From JADZAI01 sp047602465 (GTDB lineage Bacteria; Pseudomonadota; Alphaproteobacteria; Micropepsales; Micropepsaceae), in NCBI GenBank assembly GCA_047602465.1, contig JASGHF010000001.1, positions 2,294,001 to 2,358,000 of the forward strand: a stretch of DNA of 64,000 bases, in the 5' to 3' direction. Below, in pieces: positions 40,252 to 48,937 of this stretch. The translations under genes and the position numbers were made by a program. Position 1 is the stretch's first letter. Every line of letters begins with the position of its first letter. The notes under the pieces were generated by a model. It saw only the letters and a program-made list of their open reading frames with translations, made no database searches and was not told where the DNA came from.

Positions 40252-41907
40252 ATGCTGGAAACCGGACCCATGTCACCCGCTACTGTCGCAGCCTCACGAG
40301 AACGACACGGCCTCCTGCGCCAGGTTCTGGTGCCGGTGGCGCTGTTGCTGCTTCTCGCCGCCGCGCTGAACGGCGTCCTGATCGGGCGGATCGGCGACAC
40401 GCTGGACGACAAGCAGCGCACCGCGCAGAGCCAGTCCGTTTCGTCGGTGCTGAAGCGGGTGCGCCTGCGGCAGGCGAGCTTCGCGGGCGACTATGCCTGG
40501 TGGGACGAGTTCTATCTGGCGGCGCGCGACGGCCATGCGGAGAGCTGGGGCGAGGACAATCTCGGTCCCTCGGCCCAGGACAGCTGGGGCGCCAGCGCGA
40601 CCTTCATCTTCAACGAGCGCGGCCAGACGCTGTATGGCTGGAGCGCCGACGGCCAGTCGGCGGCGACCCACACGGCCATGGATTCGACCATCGCCCGGAT
40701 GCGCCGCGCCGCGCTGGCGATGCCGGAACGCGACGGTTCGAATGCGACCTCGGCCTTCGCGGTCATCAAAGGCAAACCCTATATCGTCGCGGCGGCGGTG
40801 ATCGCGCCGGTGGACGAAGCGCTGCGCGCCGATCCGCGCCGCCCGCGCAACGTGTTCATCGCGCTGACGCCCGTCGCGCAATCCACCTTCCCGATGCTGT
40901 CGGAAGATTTCGGCATCGGCGATATTTCATTCGCGCCCGGCGCGGCGCCGGACGGCGCGTCGGCCTCGGTGCCGCTGACCGATATTGACGACCGCAGGAT
41001 CGGCCATCTCGCCTGGACGGTGCCTTCGCAGCTGGGCGGGTTCCTGACGGGCTATTGGCCCTGGGCCGCCGGCCTGCTGGCCGCGATGTGCCTTGCGCTC
41101 GCGTTCCTGTCGCTCCGCTGGCGCAGCCTGATCCACCGCCTGGTGCAGGTGTCGGTGTCGGCGAAGGCGGCGGAGGCCGCGAACTCGGCCAAATCCTCGT
41201 TCATCGCGAATATGAGCCATGAACTGCGGACGCCGCTGAACGCGATCATCGGGTTTTCCGAGATCATGACGAACGAGGCGTTCGGTCCGCACAGCGTGCC
41301 GAAATACAAGGAATACTCCGCCGACATTCTCTCCTCCGGCGAGCATCTGCTGAGCGTCATCAACGACATCCTGTCCTTCGCGCGCATCGAGGCGGGCAAG
41401 CACCAGGTGACGCTGGCGCCGTGTCCGGTGGATTCGGCGTCGCGCGAGGCGGCCCGCATGCTGGAAGGGCTGGCGATGGCGCGCGGCGTCAACCTGACGG
41501 TCAAGCGCGAGCATCTGTGGGTGGAGGCGCTGGCCGATGCGACGGCCTTGCGCCAGTGCCTCATCAACCTGATTTCGAATGCGCTGAAATTCACGCCGCC
41601 GAACGGGCGGGTGACGATCAGCTGGGCGGAGAAGCGGCTGGACGGCGTGGTGGAGATCACCGTGGCGGATACCGGCGCGGGCGTCGCGGCCGACAAGCTG
41701 CCTCTGCTCGGCACGCCCTTCTATCAGGTGTCGGAGAACCAGGCGGCCAATGGCGGCGGCACGGGCCTGGGGCTTTCCATCGTGCGCGGGCTGATGGCGG
41801 CGATGAACGGCCGCGTCACGTTCGAGAGCGTGGAAGGCGAGGGCACCATTGTGCGTCTGCGCCTTCCCTCGGCGCGCTGGCACAGCGCGGGCGCGCGCGC
41901 GGCCTAG
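40252..41907 (+). CDS. Sensor histidine kinase with CHASE4-like sensor
   Basis: A 551-residue membrane kinase (ATG 40270 is an alternative start). TM1 at about residues 24-46 and TM2 at about 265-290 flank a periplasmic domain with the CHASE4-like YAWWDEFYLAARDGHAE. The core has the H-box FIANMSHELRTPLNAIIGFSEIM, N-box LINLISNALKFTPP, G1 VADTGAGV and G2 GTGLGLSIVRGLM. The H-box and following 'GPHSVPKYKEYSADILSSGEHLLSVINDILSFARIEAGK' resemble alphaproteobacterial PleC/DivJ-type kinases. No response regulator is next to it. The ligand is unknown. Confidence 0.92.
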   Translation: MLETGPMSPATVAASRERHGLLRQVLVPVALLLLLAAALNGVLIGRIGDTLDDKQRTAQSQSVSSVLKRVRLRQASFAGDYAWWDEFYLAARDGHAESWGEDNLGPSAQDSWGASATFIFNERGQTLYGWSADGQSAATHTAMDSTIARMRRAALAMPERDGSNATSAFAVIKGKPYIVAAAVIAPVDEALRADPRRPRNVFIALTPVAQSTFPMLSEDFGIGDISFAPGAAPDGASASVPLTDIDDRRIGHLAWTVPSQLGGFLTGYWPWAAGLLAAMCLALAFLSLRWRSLIHRLVQVSVSAKAAEAANSAKSSFIANMSHELRTPLNAIIGFSEIMTNEAFGPHSVPKYKEYSADILSSGEHLLSVINDILSFARIEAGKHQVTLAPCPVDSASREAARMLEGLAMARGVNLTVKREHLWVEALADATALRQCLINLISNALKFTPPNGRVTISWAEKRLDGVVEITVADTGAGVAADKLPLLGTPFYQVSENQAANGGGTGLGLSIVRGLMAAMNGRVTFESVEGEGTIVRLRLPSARWHSAGARAA

Positions 41908-41913
41908 GTTTTC

Positions 41914-42738
41914 TTAAGCGTCCGGTTTCAGATTGTACCAGACGATCTGTTCGGTGGTGGCGAGCAGCTTGCCCGAGGCCGTCCACAGCACGGCCGTCTG
42001 GTCGTGGAAGCCGGCGCGGCCGATGCGCATGTCGCTGTCGATGAGGATGTAGTCGCCGCCGGCCTCGGCCAGCGCTTCCGGCGTCGCGTGGAAATAGACC
42101 GACATGGTCATGGTCGCGATGGGCGTCGGCGATGTCGACTTCAGGAACACGCGCGGCATCGGCGCGTCGGCGGCGGCGGCGAGCGAGATGTAGTCGAGCG
42201 GGCGGCCGTCGGCGTCCTTCAGCCAGCCGCGGCTCTTCGCCGTCTCGTTGACGCGGAAGGGTTTGCCGACGAACTGGCGGTAGTCGTAGCTGCGGAAGAA
42301 GCCGGGGCCGGTATTGCCGAAATCGGGGCGCTTGGGCGCTTCGTCCGGGCCGATGGCCGGTTCGGGCGCGGCGGGCAGGCCGATCTCGACCGTGGGGCGG
42401 CGGGCGCCGAAGGTCGCGACGCCGTGCGCGACGAGCGTGCCGGTCTGATCGGCGAACTCGGCCGTCCAGTGTTCGTTGGAGCGGCTGCGGCGAAGGAGGC
42501 GCGTGCTGCCGTCGAGCGGTCCGTCCTGGCAGCCGCCGAGAAAGGTGACGGTGAGCGAGAGCGGCTCGCCCAGCGGCTTCTGTTCGAGGATCGCCTTCAT
42601 CAGCAGCGCGGCGATCCAGCCGCCATAGGGACCGACGCGGTTGGCGTAGTCGATGCTGGTCGCCCCGCGCCAGCGGCCATCGGCAAGAAGCTCAAGCTGC
42701 AGCGAGCGATCGAGGATGAAGGATGGCGATTGCGTCAT
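41914..42738 (-). CDS. Acyl-CoA thioesterase, TesB-like double hot-dog
   Basis: A 274-residue protein with two hot-dog halves. 'RVGPYGGWIAALLMKAILEQ' in the first half and 'SPTPIATMTMSVYFHATPEAL...YILIDSDMRIGRAGFHDQTAVLWTASGKLLATTEQIVWYNL' in the second are the thioesterase-family pattern (the 'g.fdq...lwd..G.Lva...Q' ending). It would hydrolyse an acyl-CoA. It is convergent with the histidine kinase gene, 6 bases apart. Confidence 0.85.
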   Translation of the reverse strand: MTQSPSFILDRSLQLELLADGRWRGATSIDYANRVGPYGGWIAALLMKAILEQKPLGEPLSLTVTFLGGCQDGPLDGSTRLLRRSRSNEHWTAEFADQTGTLVAHGVATFGARRPTVEIGLPAAPEPAIGPDEAPKRPDFGNTGPGFFRSYDYRQFVGKPFRVNETAKSRGWLKDADGRPLDYISLAAAADAPMPRVFLKSTSPTPIATMTMSVYFHATPEALAEAGGDYILIDSDMRIGRAGFHDQTAVLWTASGKLLATTEQIVWYNLKPDA

Positions 42739-42804
42739 GTCCGCTTTGTCGCGGATGGCCGTGCCGCCGCCAAGAACAAAAGTGCGTAGCGGGTTGGCGT
42801 TGCG

Positions 42805-44046
42805 TCAGCGTGGCGGCAATGCGTCGGCGCCCTGGCCAACGACGCCGAAGGTGGTGGAGCGGCCTTCGGGGACATCGGCGATGCCGTCGATGCGGCGGGG
42901 CGCGGCCTCGCGCGTGACGCCGGCGACGTTGCGGCGGCCGGAGATCGCAGGGAACTCGCAATGGCCGCCGGGCGCGGTGCGGCAGGCATAGACATTGTCG
43001 ATGTAGAAATCGATCGCGAGCGCCGTCTGGTTGTCGAAGACGATGCTGCCATAGCGCAGCGCTTCCGGCGCAGGTTGAGGTTGCGGCTGGGCCCGGGGTT
43101 GGGGCTGTGGCTGTGGCTGTGGCGTGGGACGGCCGCCGCTGCCGCCATCGAGGGCCGGTTGGGCGGGCGGCGGGCCGGCATCGCCGCCCGAGTCGGCGGC
43201 AGGGGCCGCGTTGACATCGCCCGGCGCGCCGGCGCCGGTCATCTCATAGTAGGAGAGCTGGCCGTCCCTGACCTCCAGCGCGACGCCGTTGGCGCTGCGC
43301 GGCTTGTCCTCGACCGTCCGGCCGGTGGCCTGGTGCATGCCGACGCTCGCCTGCATGGTGCAGGTGCTGGCCGGATAGGCGCGGCAGGCATAGACGCCGT
43401 CGAGATAGAAATCGGCCTGGAAGGCGGTGTTGTTGCGGAACTCGACCGTGCCGTAGCCGGTCTTCGCCGGGCCGCCGCCCTTCACGTAATAGGTGGACGT
43501 GCCGCCGTCGATGATGGTGACGGCTTCGGCGGCGGCCTCGCGCGGCGGCGTTTCGACCGTCTTGCCCGAAAGATAGTGCGTGCCGACGCTGGCCTGCGCC
43601 GTGCAGTAATTGTTGGACGACGCGCGGCAGGCATAGGAACCGTCGATGTAGAAATCGACGTCGAAGACGGTCTGGTTCTCGAAGCGGACGGAGCCGTAGC
43701 CGGTCAGTTGCGGCGTCGGGGCTGGCGCTGGCGTGGGCGCCGGCGGCGTGCCGCCCTTCAGGGTCCATGTGGTGAGGGCGCCGTCCTCGACCTGGATCAG
43801 TTCGTAATTCGATTGCTGCGGCGTGGCCTCGACGGTCTGACCGTGGACGTAGTGGCCGCCAACCGTCGCCTGGGTGTCGCAATAGCTCCAGGGCGCGGCG
43901 CGGCAGGTCTGAACGTTGTCGACATAGAGGTCGATCTCGTAGCCGGACTGGTTGTCGAGGCGGATGGCGCCGTAGCCGGCGCCCTGCGCGCCCGCTGGCA
44001 GGGCGAGCGGCAGAAGCGATGTCAGCAGGAACAGCAGGCGGCGCAT
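42805..44046 (-). CDS. Secreted four-repeat Cys-pair protein, unknown
   Basis: A 413-residue exported protein (signal peptide LLFLLTSLLPLALPAGAQG). Four imperfect repeats of about 65-75 residues follow, beginning 'YGsirfdNQt...iDfYiDnvyaCRaap...C..qAsvG.hy..G.tVE..pr' and ending in 'dG..tyy.kG'; each has a conserved Cys pair. Repeats lie at about residues 24-97, 112-190, 196-268 and 332-402. A Pro/Gln-rich linker (residues about 285-330) separates the last, which has lost the QASVG part. Each repeat is probably a small disulfide-bonded beta domain, surface-exposed. Function unknown. Confidence 0.8.
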   Translation of the reverse strand: MRRLLFLLTSLLPLALPAGAQGAGYGAIRLDNQSGYEIDLYVDNVQTCRAAPWSYCDTQATVGGHYVHGQTVEATPQQSNYELIQVEDGALTTWTLKGGTPPAPTPAPAPTPQLTGYGSVRFENQTVFDVDFYIDGSYACRASSNNYCTAQASVGTHYLSGKTVETPPREAAAEAVTIIDGGTSTYYVKGGGPAKTGYGTVEFRNNTAFQADFYLDGVYACRAYPASTCTMQASVGMHQATGRTVEDKPRSANGVALEVRDGQLSYYEMTGAGAPGDVNAAPAADSGGDAGPPPAQPALDGGSGGRPTPQPQPQPQPRAQPQPQPAPEALRYGSIVFDNQTALAIDFYIDNVYACRTAPGGHCEFPAISGRRNVAGVTREAAPRRIDGIADVPEGRSTTFGVVGQGADALPPR

Positions 44047-44099
44047 GGGCGAAGTGTGCCCGAAAGCGCCGGGGCGCGCGCTCCCCTGAAAAGACAGGG

Positions 44100-45044
44100 T
44101 CAGGCCGGGACGGGCGTCCTGACGGGCTGGCCGGCGAAGAAGGCGTTGAGGTTTTCAAGGACGAGGCGGGTCTGCGCCTCGGCCGCGCCGCGCCCCGCGC
44201 CGCCGATATGGGGCGTGAGGACGATGTTGGGGACGCCTTGCCAGCGTGCCGGCGGGGTGGGTTCCTCAACGAAGACATCGAGCGCCGCCCCGGCGATGGC
44301 TTTCGCCTTGAGGGCGGCGATGAGGGCGTCCTCGTCCACGGTGAAGCCGCGCGTGATGTTGACGAGATAGCCCTGCGGGCCGAGGGCGGTGAGGATATCC
44401 GCCGTGACCATGTTGCGGCTGGTGTCGTCGGCGCGGGCGGCGACGAAGAGGACATCCGACCATTCCGCGAGGGCCTTGAGGCTTTCGGCGCGGGGGAGGG
44501 CGATCCCGGGCTTGGGGTTCGGACCCCACCACTGGATCCCGGTGACGCCGAAGCCGGGGAGGCGGCGGGCGATGGACTGGCCGATCGCGCCGAAGCCGGC
44601 GATGCCGCATTTCATCTGGCGCAGCGACGGTCCGAACGTGCCGCGGAAGCCATGCGTCCAGCCGCCGTTCAGTACAAGCTGATGACCTGTGACGATGTTG
44701 CGAACCAGGGCGATCCAGATGCCGATGGCGTGGTCGGCGACATCCTCGTTGTTCACGTTGGGGCAGTTGGTGACCTCGACGCCGCGCGCGCGGGCGTGCC
44801 GGGCGTCGACGCCGTCAAAGCCGACGCCGTAGCAGGCGATGAGCTTGAGGTTGGGAAAGGCCTCGACGGTCGAATGCTCCAGCTTCTCGCCGCCGATGAC
44901 GACGAGGGCCCGGATATCGGGGTGAGCCTCGGCCATGGCGCGGTCGCTGGCGAAATCGCCACGGTTCACGACCTCGAAAGACGGCCCGAAGATGCGGCCG
45001 AGGCCGGCGAGAAGCGGCGAGAGAATCCCGATCTTGTTGGCCAT
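44100..45044 (-). CDS. D-isomer 2-hydroxyacid dehydrogenase
   Basis: A 314-residue NAD(P)-dependent dehydrogenase. The nucleotide-binding GFGAIGQSIARRLPGFG (G-x-G-x-x-G), the Arg in VNITRGFTVDEDALI, the Glu in DVFVEEPTPP and the His in LTPHIGGAGRGA are the catalytic triad residues of glyoxylate/hydroxypyruvate reductases. It reduces an alpha-keto acid such as glyoxylate or hydroxypyruvate; the exact substrate is open. It is the third gene of a minus-strand run that starts with the ModE-like gene. Confidence 0.92.
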   Translation of the reverse strand: MANKIGILSPLLAGLGRIFGPSFEVVNRGDFASDRAMAEAHPDIRALVVIGGEKLEHSTVEAFPNLKLIACYGVGFDGVDARHARARGVEVTNCPNVNNEDVADHAIGIWIALVRNIVTGHQLVLNGGWTHGFRGTFGPSLRQMKCGIAGFGAIGQSIARRLPGFGVTGIQWWGPNPKPGIALPRAESLKALAEWSDVLFVAARADDTSRNMVTADILTALGPQGYLVNITRGFTVDEDALIAALKAKAIAGAALDVFVEEPTPPARWQGVPNIVLTPHIGGAGRGAAEAQTRLVLENLNAFFAGQPVRTPVPA

Positions 45045-45065
45045 GCGTGCTCCGCGCGCGGGAGC

Positions 45066-45560
45066 CTAGTCGCTCGCCGGCATGATTGTGATCACGATGC
45101 TCGTCGCATCCGCGCCGCTGATCTGCAAGGTGACGGGCGCGGCAACGAGATCGAAGCGGACCGATTTGTGAAGGACGCCGCAGGTCTTGTCAGAGGTGTG
45201 AGCGCCGGACTTCAACGCCTTGCCGTCCTGCACGACGTCGACCCACGCTTTGCCGCTGAGCGACACCTGCCAGGTGCCGGGAGCGGACGGGGCGGGCAGG
45301 GTGATGGTGCCGCTCCCCGTGCCCGGTTTGGGGTCGCGTTCGGGCCTTACAGGGAAAACGACCTCGGCGGTGGAGAGGCTCAAGCGGATCGCACCGTCGG
45401 GCCAGGCCTCGAGCGTGGCGCCTGAGGCGGTGGCGTCAGCGGGCGCGGATTCGGCGGCGGCGATTTCGCGCGCCATCGGCCACTGGAAGCCGGTGCAGGG
45501 CGCTGTGGTTTCGGCGTGGGCGGCGCCGATGAGGAGCAGGGCGGCGGCAAGGTATTTCAT
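45066..45560 (-). CDS. Exported protein in the ModE transcript, unknown
   Basis: A 164-residue protein from ATG 45560 with signal peptide (YLAAALLLIGAAHAE). The mature part has two Cys (CTGFQWPM near the start, KTCGVLH near the end) and a beta-rich domain (GTWQVSLSGKAWVDVVQDGKAL). It overlaps the ModE-like stop by 4 bases, which points to co-transcription and perhaps a periplasmic role in the molybdate locus. The longer open frame upstream is a shadow of modA antisense. No family recognised. Confidence 0.72.
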   Translation of the reverse strand: MKYLAAALLLIGAAHAETTAPCTGFQWPMAREIAAAESAPADATASGATLEAWPDGAIRLSLSTAEVVFPVRPERDPKPGTGSGTITLPAPSAPGTWQVSLSGKAWVDVVQDGKALKSGAHTSDKTCGVLHKSVRFDLVAAPVTLQISGADATSIVITIMPASD

Positions 45561-45889
45561 GTCGTCCTCGTCATGGCGGTGACGGCGCGCGCGGCGGCTT
45601 TCGCAGCGGCGCGCTCCATGGTGCGGAAGGCGGTGAGCACGCGCGCGCCGCGCGGGGTGAGCGATGCGCCGCCCCCTTTCGCGCCGCCGGCAGCGGTTTC
45701 GACCAGCGGCTCGCCGAACACGGCGCGCAGATCGTCCACCAGCAGCCAGGCGCGGCGATAGGACATGTCCATCGCGCGCGCGGCGGCGGAGATGGAGCCG
45801 GTGTCGCGAATGGCTTCCAGAAGGCGCGCCTTGCCGGGGCCGATGGAGGCGCCGGGGGCGATATCGACTCTGATGGAGAGCGAGGGCAT
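45557..45889 (-). CDS. ModE-like winged-helix regulator (N-terminal domain only)
   Basis: A 110-residue protein equal to the DNA-binding domain of ModE: 'IGPGKARLLEAIRDTGSISAAARAMDMSYRRAWLLVDDLRAVFGEPLVET..GG.KGGGASLTPRGARVLTAFRTME'. The molybdate-binding (TOBE) domain of full ModE is absent, as in many alphaproteobacterial members. It is divergent from modA, with an imperfect palindrome between them, so it probably controls both. How it senses molybdate without a TOBE domain is not evident. Confidence 0.9.
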   Translation of the reverse strand: MPSLSIRVDIAPGASIGPGKARLLEAIRDTGSISAAARAMDMSYRRAWLLVDDLRAVFGEPLVETAAGGAKGGGASLTPRGARVLTAFRTMERAAAKAAARAVTAMTRTT

Positions 45890-45896
45890 GATGGAA

Positions 45897-45920
45897 CGCT
45901 ATATCCCGCCATATATGACG
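45897..45920. promoter_or_regulatory. Possible ModE-type operator
   Basis: CGCTATAT (45897-45904), 6 bases, then ATATATGACG (45911-45920) is an imperfect palindrome of the CGxTATA...TATAxCG type known for ModE-like regulators. It lies between the divergent ModE-like and modA starts, 19 bases before modA. Confidence 0.6.
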
Positions 45921-45938
45921 GCAAGCCGAGAGACTCCC

Positions 45939-46697
45939 ATGAAATTCCTGATCGCTCTTGTCGCGGCCGCCTTCATGGTGGCCAGCCCGGCCGTCGCGGC
46001 GGATGGCCCCATCGTCTTTGCAGCGGCAAGCCTGAAAGGTCCGCTGGACGAGGCGGCGGAGGCCTTTCGGGCCGGGACCGGCACGGCCATCGTCATTGCC
46101 TATGCAGGCTCCAACGCGCTCGCCAAGCAGATCGAGGAAGGGGCGCCGGCGGAGGTGTTCATTTCGGCCGACACGGACTGGATGGATTACCTCGCCGGGA
46201 AGAGCCTGATCGCGGACGATACGCGCAGCGATCTGCTGACCAATGAACTCGCGCTGATCGCCCCTGCGGAGAGCGCGGCCAGCCTCACCATCGGCGAGGG
46301 CTTTGACCTGGCGGGCGCGGCGGGCGACGGGCGCATCGCGGTGGCCGATCCCGATGCGGTGCCGGCGGGCAGATATGCCAGGCAGGCGCTGACCGCGCTG
46401 AAGGTGTGGGAGGCGGTCGAGCCGAAACTGGCGCGGACCGAGAATGTGCGTGCGGCGCTGGCGCTGGTGGCGCGCGGCGAGGCGGCGTTCGGGATCGTCT
46501 ATGTGACGGACGCGGCGGCGGAGCCGAAGGTGAGGACGGTGGGCGTCTTCCCGGCGGCGCTGCATGACACGATCGTCTATCCGGCGGCGCTGACGAGGAC
46601 GGCTTCGCCGGAAGCGGCGGCGTTTCTGGCGTTCCTGAAAGGCGATGCCGCGTCGGCGATTTTCGCGAAGGCGGGATTCGGGAAGCCGGCGAGTTGA
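45939..46697 (+). CDS. modA: Molybdate ABC transporter substrate-binding protein
   Basis: A 252-residue periplasmic protein from ATG 45939 with signal peptide (FLIALVAAAFMVASPAVAAD). ModA patterns: 'VFAAASLKGPLDEAAEAF', 'YAGSNALAKQIEEGAPAEVFISAD', 'DPDAVPAGRYARQAL', 'GIVYVTDAAAE'. It would bind molybdate or tungstate and pass it to ModB. A large palindromic repeat separates it from modB. Expression is probably set by the ModE-like protein. Confidence 0.94.
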   Translation: MKFLIALVAAAFMVASPAVAADGPIVFAAASLKGPLDEAAEAFRAGTGTAIVIAYAGSNALAKQIEEGAPAEVFISADTDWMDYLAGKSLIADDTRSDLLTNELALIAPAESAASLTIGEGFDLAGAAGDGRIAVADPDAVPAGRYARQALTALKVWEAVEPKLARTENVRAALALVARGEAAFGIVYVTDAAAEPKVRTVGVFPAALHDTIVYPAALTRTASPEAAAFLAFLKGDAASAIFAKAGFGKPAS

Positions 46698-46711
46698 GGC
46701 GTGAGAGCCTC

Positions 46712-46789
46712 CCTCATGGCCGGGCTTGACCCGGCCATCCAGCGATGCGTTGGACTGGCTGGATGGCCGCCTCAAGGGCGGCCATGAGG
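46712..46789. repeat. Large palindromic repeat between modA and modB
   Basis: Outer arms CCTCATGGCC (46712-46721) and GGCCATGAGG (46780-46789); inner inverted parts GGCTTGACCCGGCCATCCAG-type on the left and GGCTGGATGGCC on the right, plus GCCGCC/GGCGGC. The right half equals the hairpin at 52237-52267. It could fold as one long cruciform or reduce expression of modB relative to modA. Confidence 0.75.
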
Positions 46790-46800
46790 AATAGGGGTTG

Positions 46801-47511
46801 ATGGACGCCTTCACATCGGCGGAGTGGGACGCGATCTGGCTGAGCCTGCGCGTGGCCCTCTGGTGTACGGTCGCGGTGCTGCCGCCGGCGGTGCTGATGG
46901 CCTGGCTGCTGGCGCGGGTGAATTTTCCCGGCAAGGTGCTGGTCGATGCGCTGGTGCATCTGCCGCTGGTCGTGCCGCCGGTGGTGACGGGCTATCTGCT
47001 GCTGATCCTGCTGGGGCGGAACGGGCCGCTGGGGGCGTGGCTGGAAGACTGGTTCGGGATCGTCTTCGCCTTTCGCTGGACGGGCGCCGTGGCCGCTTCG
47101 GCGGTGATGGCGTTTCCGCTGGCGGTCAGAGCGATCCGCATCGCCATCGAGAGCGTCGATCCGCAGATGGAGCGGGCGGCGCGCAGCCTCGGGGCGGGAC
47201 GGGTGCGGGCCTTCCTGCGCGTGACGCTGCCGCTGGCGGCGCCCGGCGTGGTGGCGGGGGCGGTGCTGGCCTTCGCGCGCAGTCTCGGCGAGTTCGGCGC
47301 GACGATCACCTTCGTCTCCAACATTCCCGGCGAGACGCAGACCATCCCTTCCGCGATCTACGCCTATATCCAGACGCCCGGCGGCGATGCGGCGGCCCTG
47401 CGGCTGACGATCATGTCGATCCTGCTGTCGCTGGCGGCGCTGGTCGCCTCGGAGTTCCTGGCGCGGCGGATGCATCCGCTGCGCTTCCGTCCGGGGCGAA
47501 GCACAAGCTAG
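46801..47511 (+). CDS. modB: Molybdate ABC transporter permease
   Basis: A 236-residue permease with five to six spans. The binding-protein-dependent transport signature is seen in AARSLGAGRVRAFLRVTLPLAAPGVVAGAVLAFARSLGEFGATITF, the ModB form of the EAA loop, with 'PSAIYAYIQTPGGDAAALRLT' following. It should pair with a ModC ATPase, but the next gene is a YihY protein and no modC is in this window. Start ATG 46801 follows the palindromic repeat. Confidence 0.94.
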   Translation: MDAFTSAEWDAIWLSLRVALWCTVAVLPPAVLMAWLLARVNFPGKVLVDALVHLPLVVPPVVTGYLLLILLGRNGPLGAWLEDWFGIVFAFRWTGAVAASAVMAFPLAVRAIRIAIESVDPQMERAARSLGAGRVRAFLRVTLPLAAPGVVAGAVLAFARSLGEFGATITFVSNIPGETQTIPSAIYAYIQTPGGDAAALRLTIMSILLSLAALVASEFLARRMHPLRFRPGRSTS

Positions 47512-47520
47512 ACTGACGCC

Positions 47521-48438
47521 ATGCGCCTCGGCGAACATCTTCCGCAGGTCTCGATGCGATGGCGCGTGCGTATCCGGCGTGCGCTCGGCATCTTCACGCC
47601 CGCCTGGAACGCGATGCAGCGTCTGGTGCTGCATGACGGCATCGAGATCGCCGGTTCCATGGCGTTCTCGACGCTGCTGGCGCTGTTCCCGTTCCTGATC
47701 TTCCTGATCGCTTTCGCCGCCTTCTTCCATGTCGAGGGCGAGGCGCGCGAGGCGGTGCAGCTGGTCTTCAACGCCCTGCCGCAGCAGATCGCCTCGGCGA
47801 TTTCGCGTCCCTTCACGGAGGCGCTGACCATCCGCTCGCCGCAGCTTCTCACCCTCGGCGCGATCATCGCGCTGTGGTCGGCCTCCAACGGGGTGGAATC
47901 GCTGCGGACCGGATTGAACCGCGCCTATGACGCGGAGGAGGAGCGCCACATCGTCAGGCGGCGGCTGGAGAGCCTGCTGGTCATCGCCTCGGTGGTGACG
48001 CTCGCCGTGTTCCTTGGCTATCTCACCATCGTCTCGACGCTGGTGGTGACCAATCTGCCGGATTACGCGCAGGAGGCGGCGGGGACGGTCGCGAACAATA
48101 TTCTCACCCGCTATCTCGCGGCGGGCGCGGCGCTGTTCGTGGCGCTGTGCCTCGCCCATCTGTGGCTGCCGGGCGGGCGGCGGCGGCTCTATGACGTGAT
48201 CCCCGGCGTGCTGGTGACGACGCTTTTGTGGCTGGCGCTGGCGGCGGGATTCTCGGCGTATCTGGCGAATTACGCGAGCTATGATGCGGTCTATGGCGGA
48301 CTTGGCGGGATCGCGGCGGCGATGGTGTTCTTCTATTTCACCGCCATCCTCATCCTCTTCGGCGCGGAACTGAACCGGGCGCTGAGACAGCATTTCGCGG
48401 CGCGGTCGGTTTCGCCCTATCTGGGGGATGACGGCTGA
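47521..48438 (+). CDS. YihY/BrkB family membrane protein
   Basis: A 305-residue integral membrane protein with about six spans. Family features: 'HDGIEIAGSMAFSTLLALFPFLIFLIAF', 'RSPQLLTLGAIIALWSASNGVESLRTGLNRAYDAEEER' and 'YASYDAVYGGLGGIAAAMVFFYFTAILILFGAELNRAL'. The role of YihY proteins is unproven despite the old RNase BN name. It starts 9 bases after modB and could be co-transcribed. Confidence 0.92.
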   Translation: MRLGEHLPQVSMRWRVRIRRALGIFTPAWNAMQRLVLHDGIEIAGSMAFSTLLALFPFLIFLIAFAAFFHVEGEAREAVQLVFNALPQQIASAISRPFTEALTIRSPQLLTLGAIIALWSASNGVESLRTGLNRAYDAEEERHIVRRRLESLLVIASVVTLAVFLGYLTIVSTLVVTNLPDYAQEAAGTVANNILTRYLAAGAALFVALCLAHLWLPGGRRRLYDVIPGVLVTTLLWLALAAGFSAYLANYASYDAVYGGLGGIAAAMVFFYFTAILILFGAELNRALRQHFAARSVSPYLGDDG

Positions 48439-48506
48439 AGCGGCCGGTTGATGCCCCGGCGGCCCATGCCTTAAAATCGCCCCCCTCACCCGTGAAAGAC
48501 CCGGCC

Positions 48507-48884
48507 ATGCGTATCCTGACCGCCTTCGGCTTCGCTCTCGCTTTGCTGCTCAGCCCTTCTCTCGCCGCCGCCGAGGGGGGGAAGTGCGACAAGCCCGTCT
48601 CGGAGATGACGCCGGACGAATATGTGGACTGCGTCAGCGTCGGCGGTGTGAAAACCCTGATTCCGGCGGCCCCGCAGGATGACGGCGCGGGCCGGAGCTT
48701 TGAAAGCGGCGCGCCCCAGGCGGCCGGGCGCGGCGTGACGGCGGCCGGCGCGAGCGAGGGCGAGGCCTGCAACAAGGCCAAGGCCCGGGCCGGCGGCAAC
48801 GGGCGGGGAAGCTGCACCTGCTCGCAGAAATCGGCGGGGCGGTATGAATGCACCATCGCCACCGCAAACGTGATCGGCGACTGA
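48507..48884 (+). CDS. Small exported Cys-containing protein
   Basis: A 125-residue protein from ATG 48507 (GTG 48492 possible) with signal peptide (ILTAFGFALALLLSPSLAAAE). The mature part is Gly/Ala-rich with six Cys (KCDKP, YVDC, ACNKA, SCTCS, YECT), suggesting disulfide-bonded ends. No family recognised. It lies just before tRNA-Pro. Confidence 0.65.
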   Translation: MRILTAFGFALALLLSPSLAAAEGGKCDKPVSEMTPDEYVDCVSVGGVKTLIPAAPQDDGAGRSFESGAPQAAGRGVTAAGASEGEACNKAKARAGGNGRGSCTCSQKSAGRYECTIATANVIGD

Positions 48885-48937
48885 CGAGGCGGCTTGCTTT
48901 CGCCGGCAGGCGCGGCTAGGAACCGCCCCTCTCGCGT

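Noticed and set aside
43081..43140. Short tandem repeat GGTTGCGGCTG / GGCTGTGGCTGTGG, possible CRISPR-like or microsatellite array
   Set aside because: It encodes the Pro/Gln linker of the four-repeat secreted protein; spacing and units are codon-driven, with no spacers. No CRISPR array is seen anywhere in the window.
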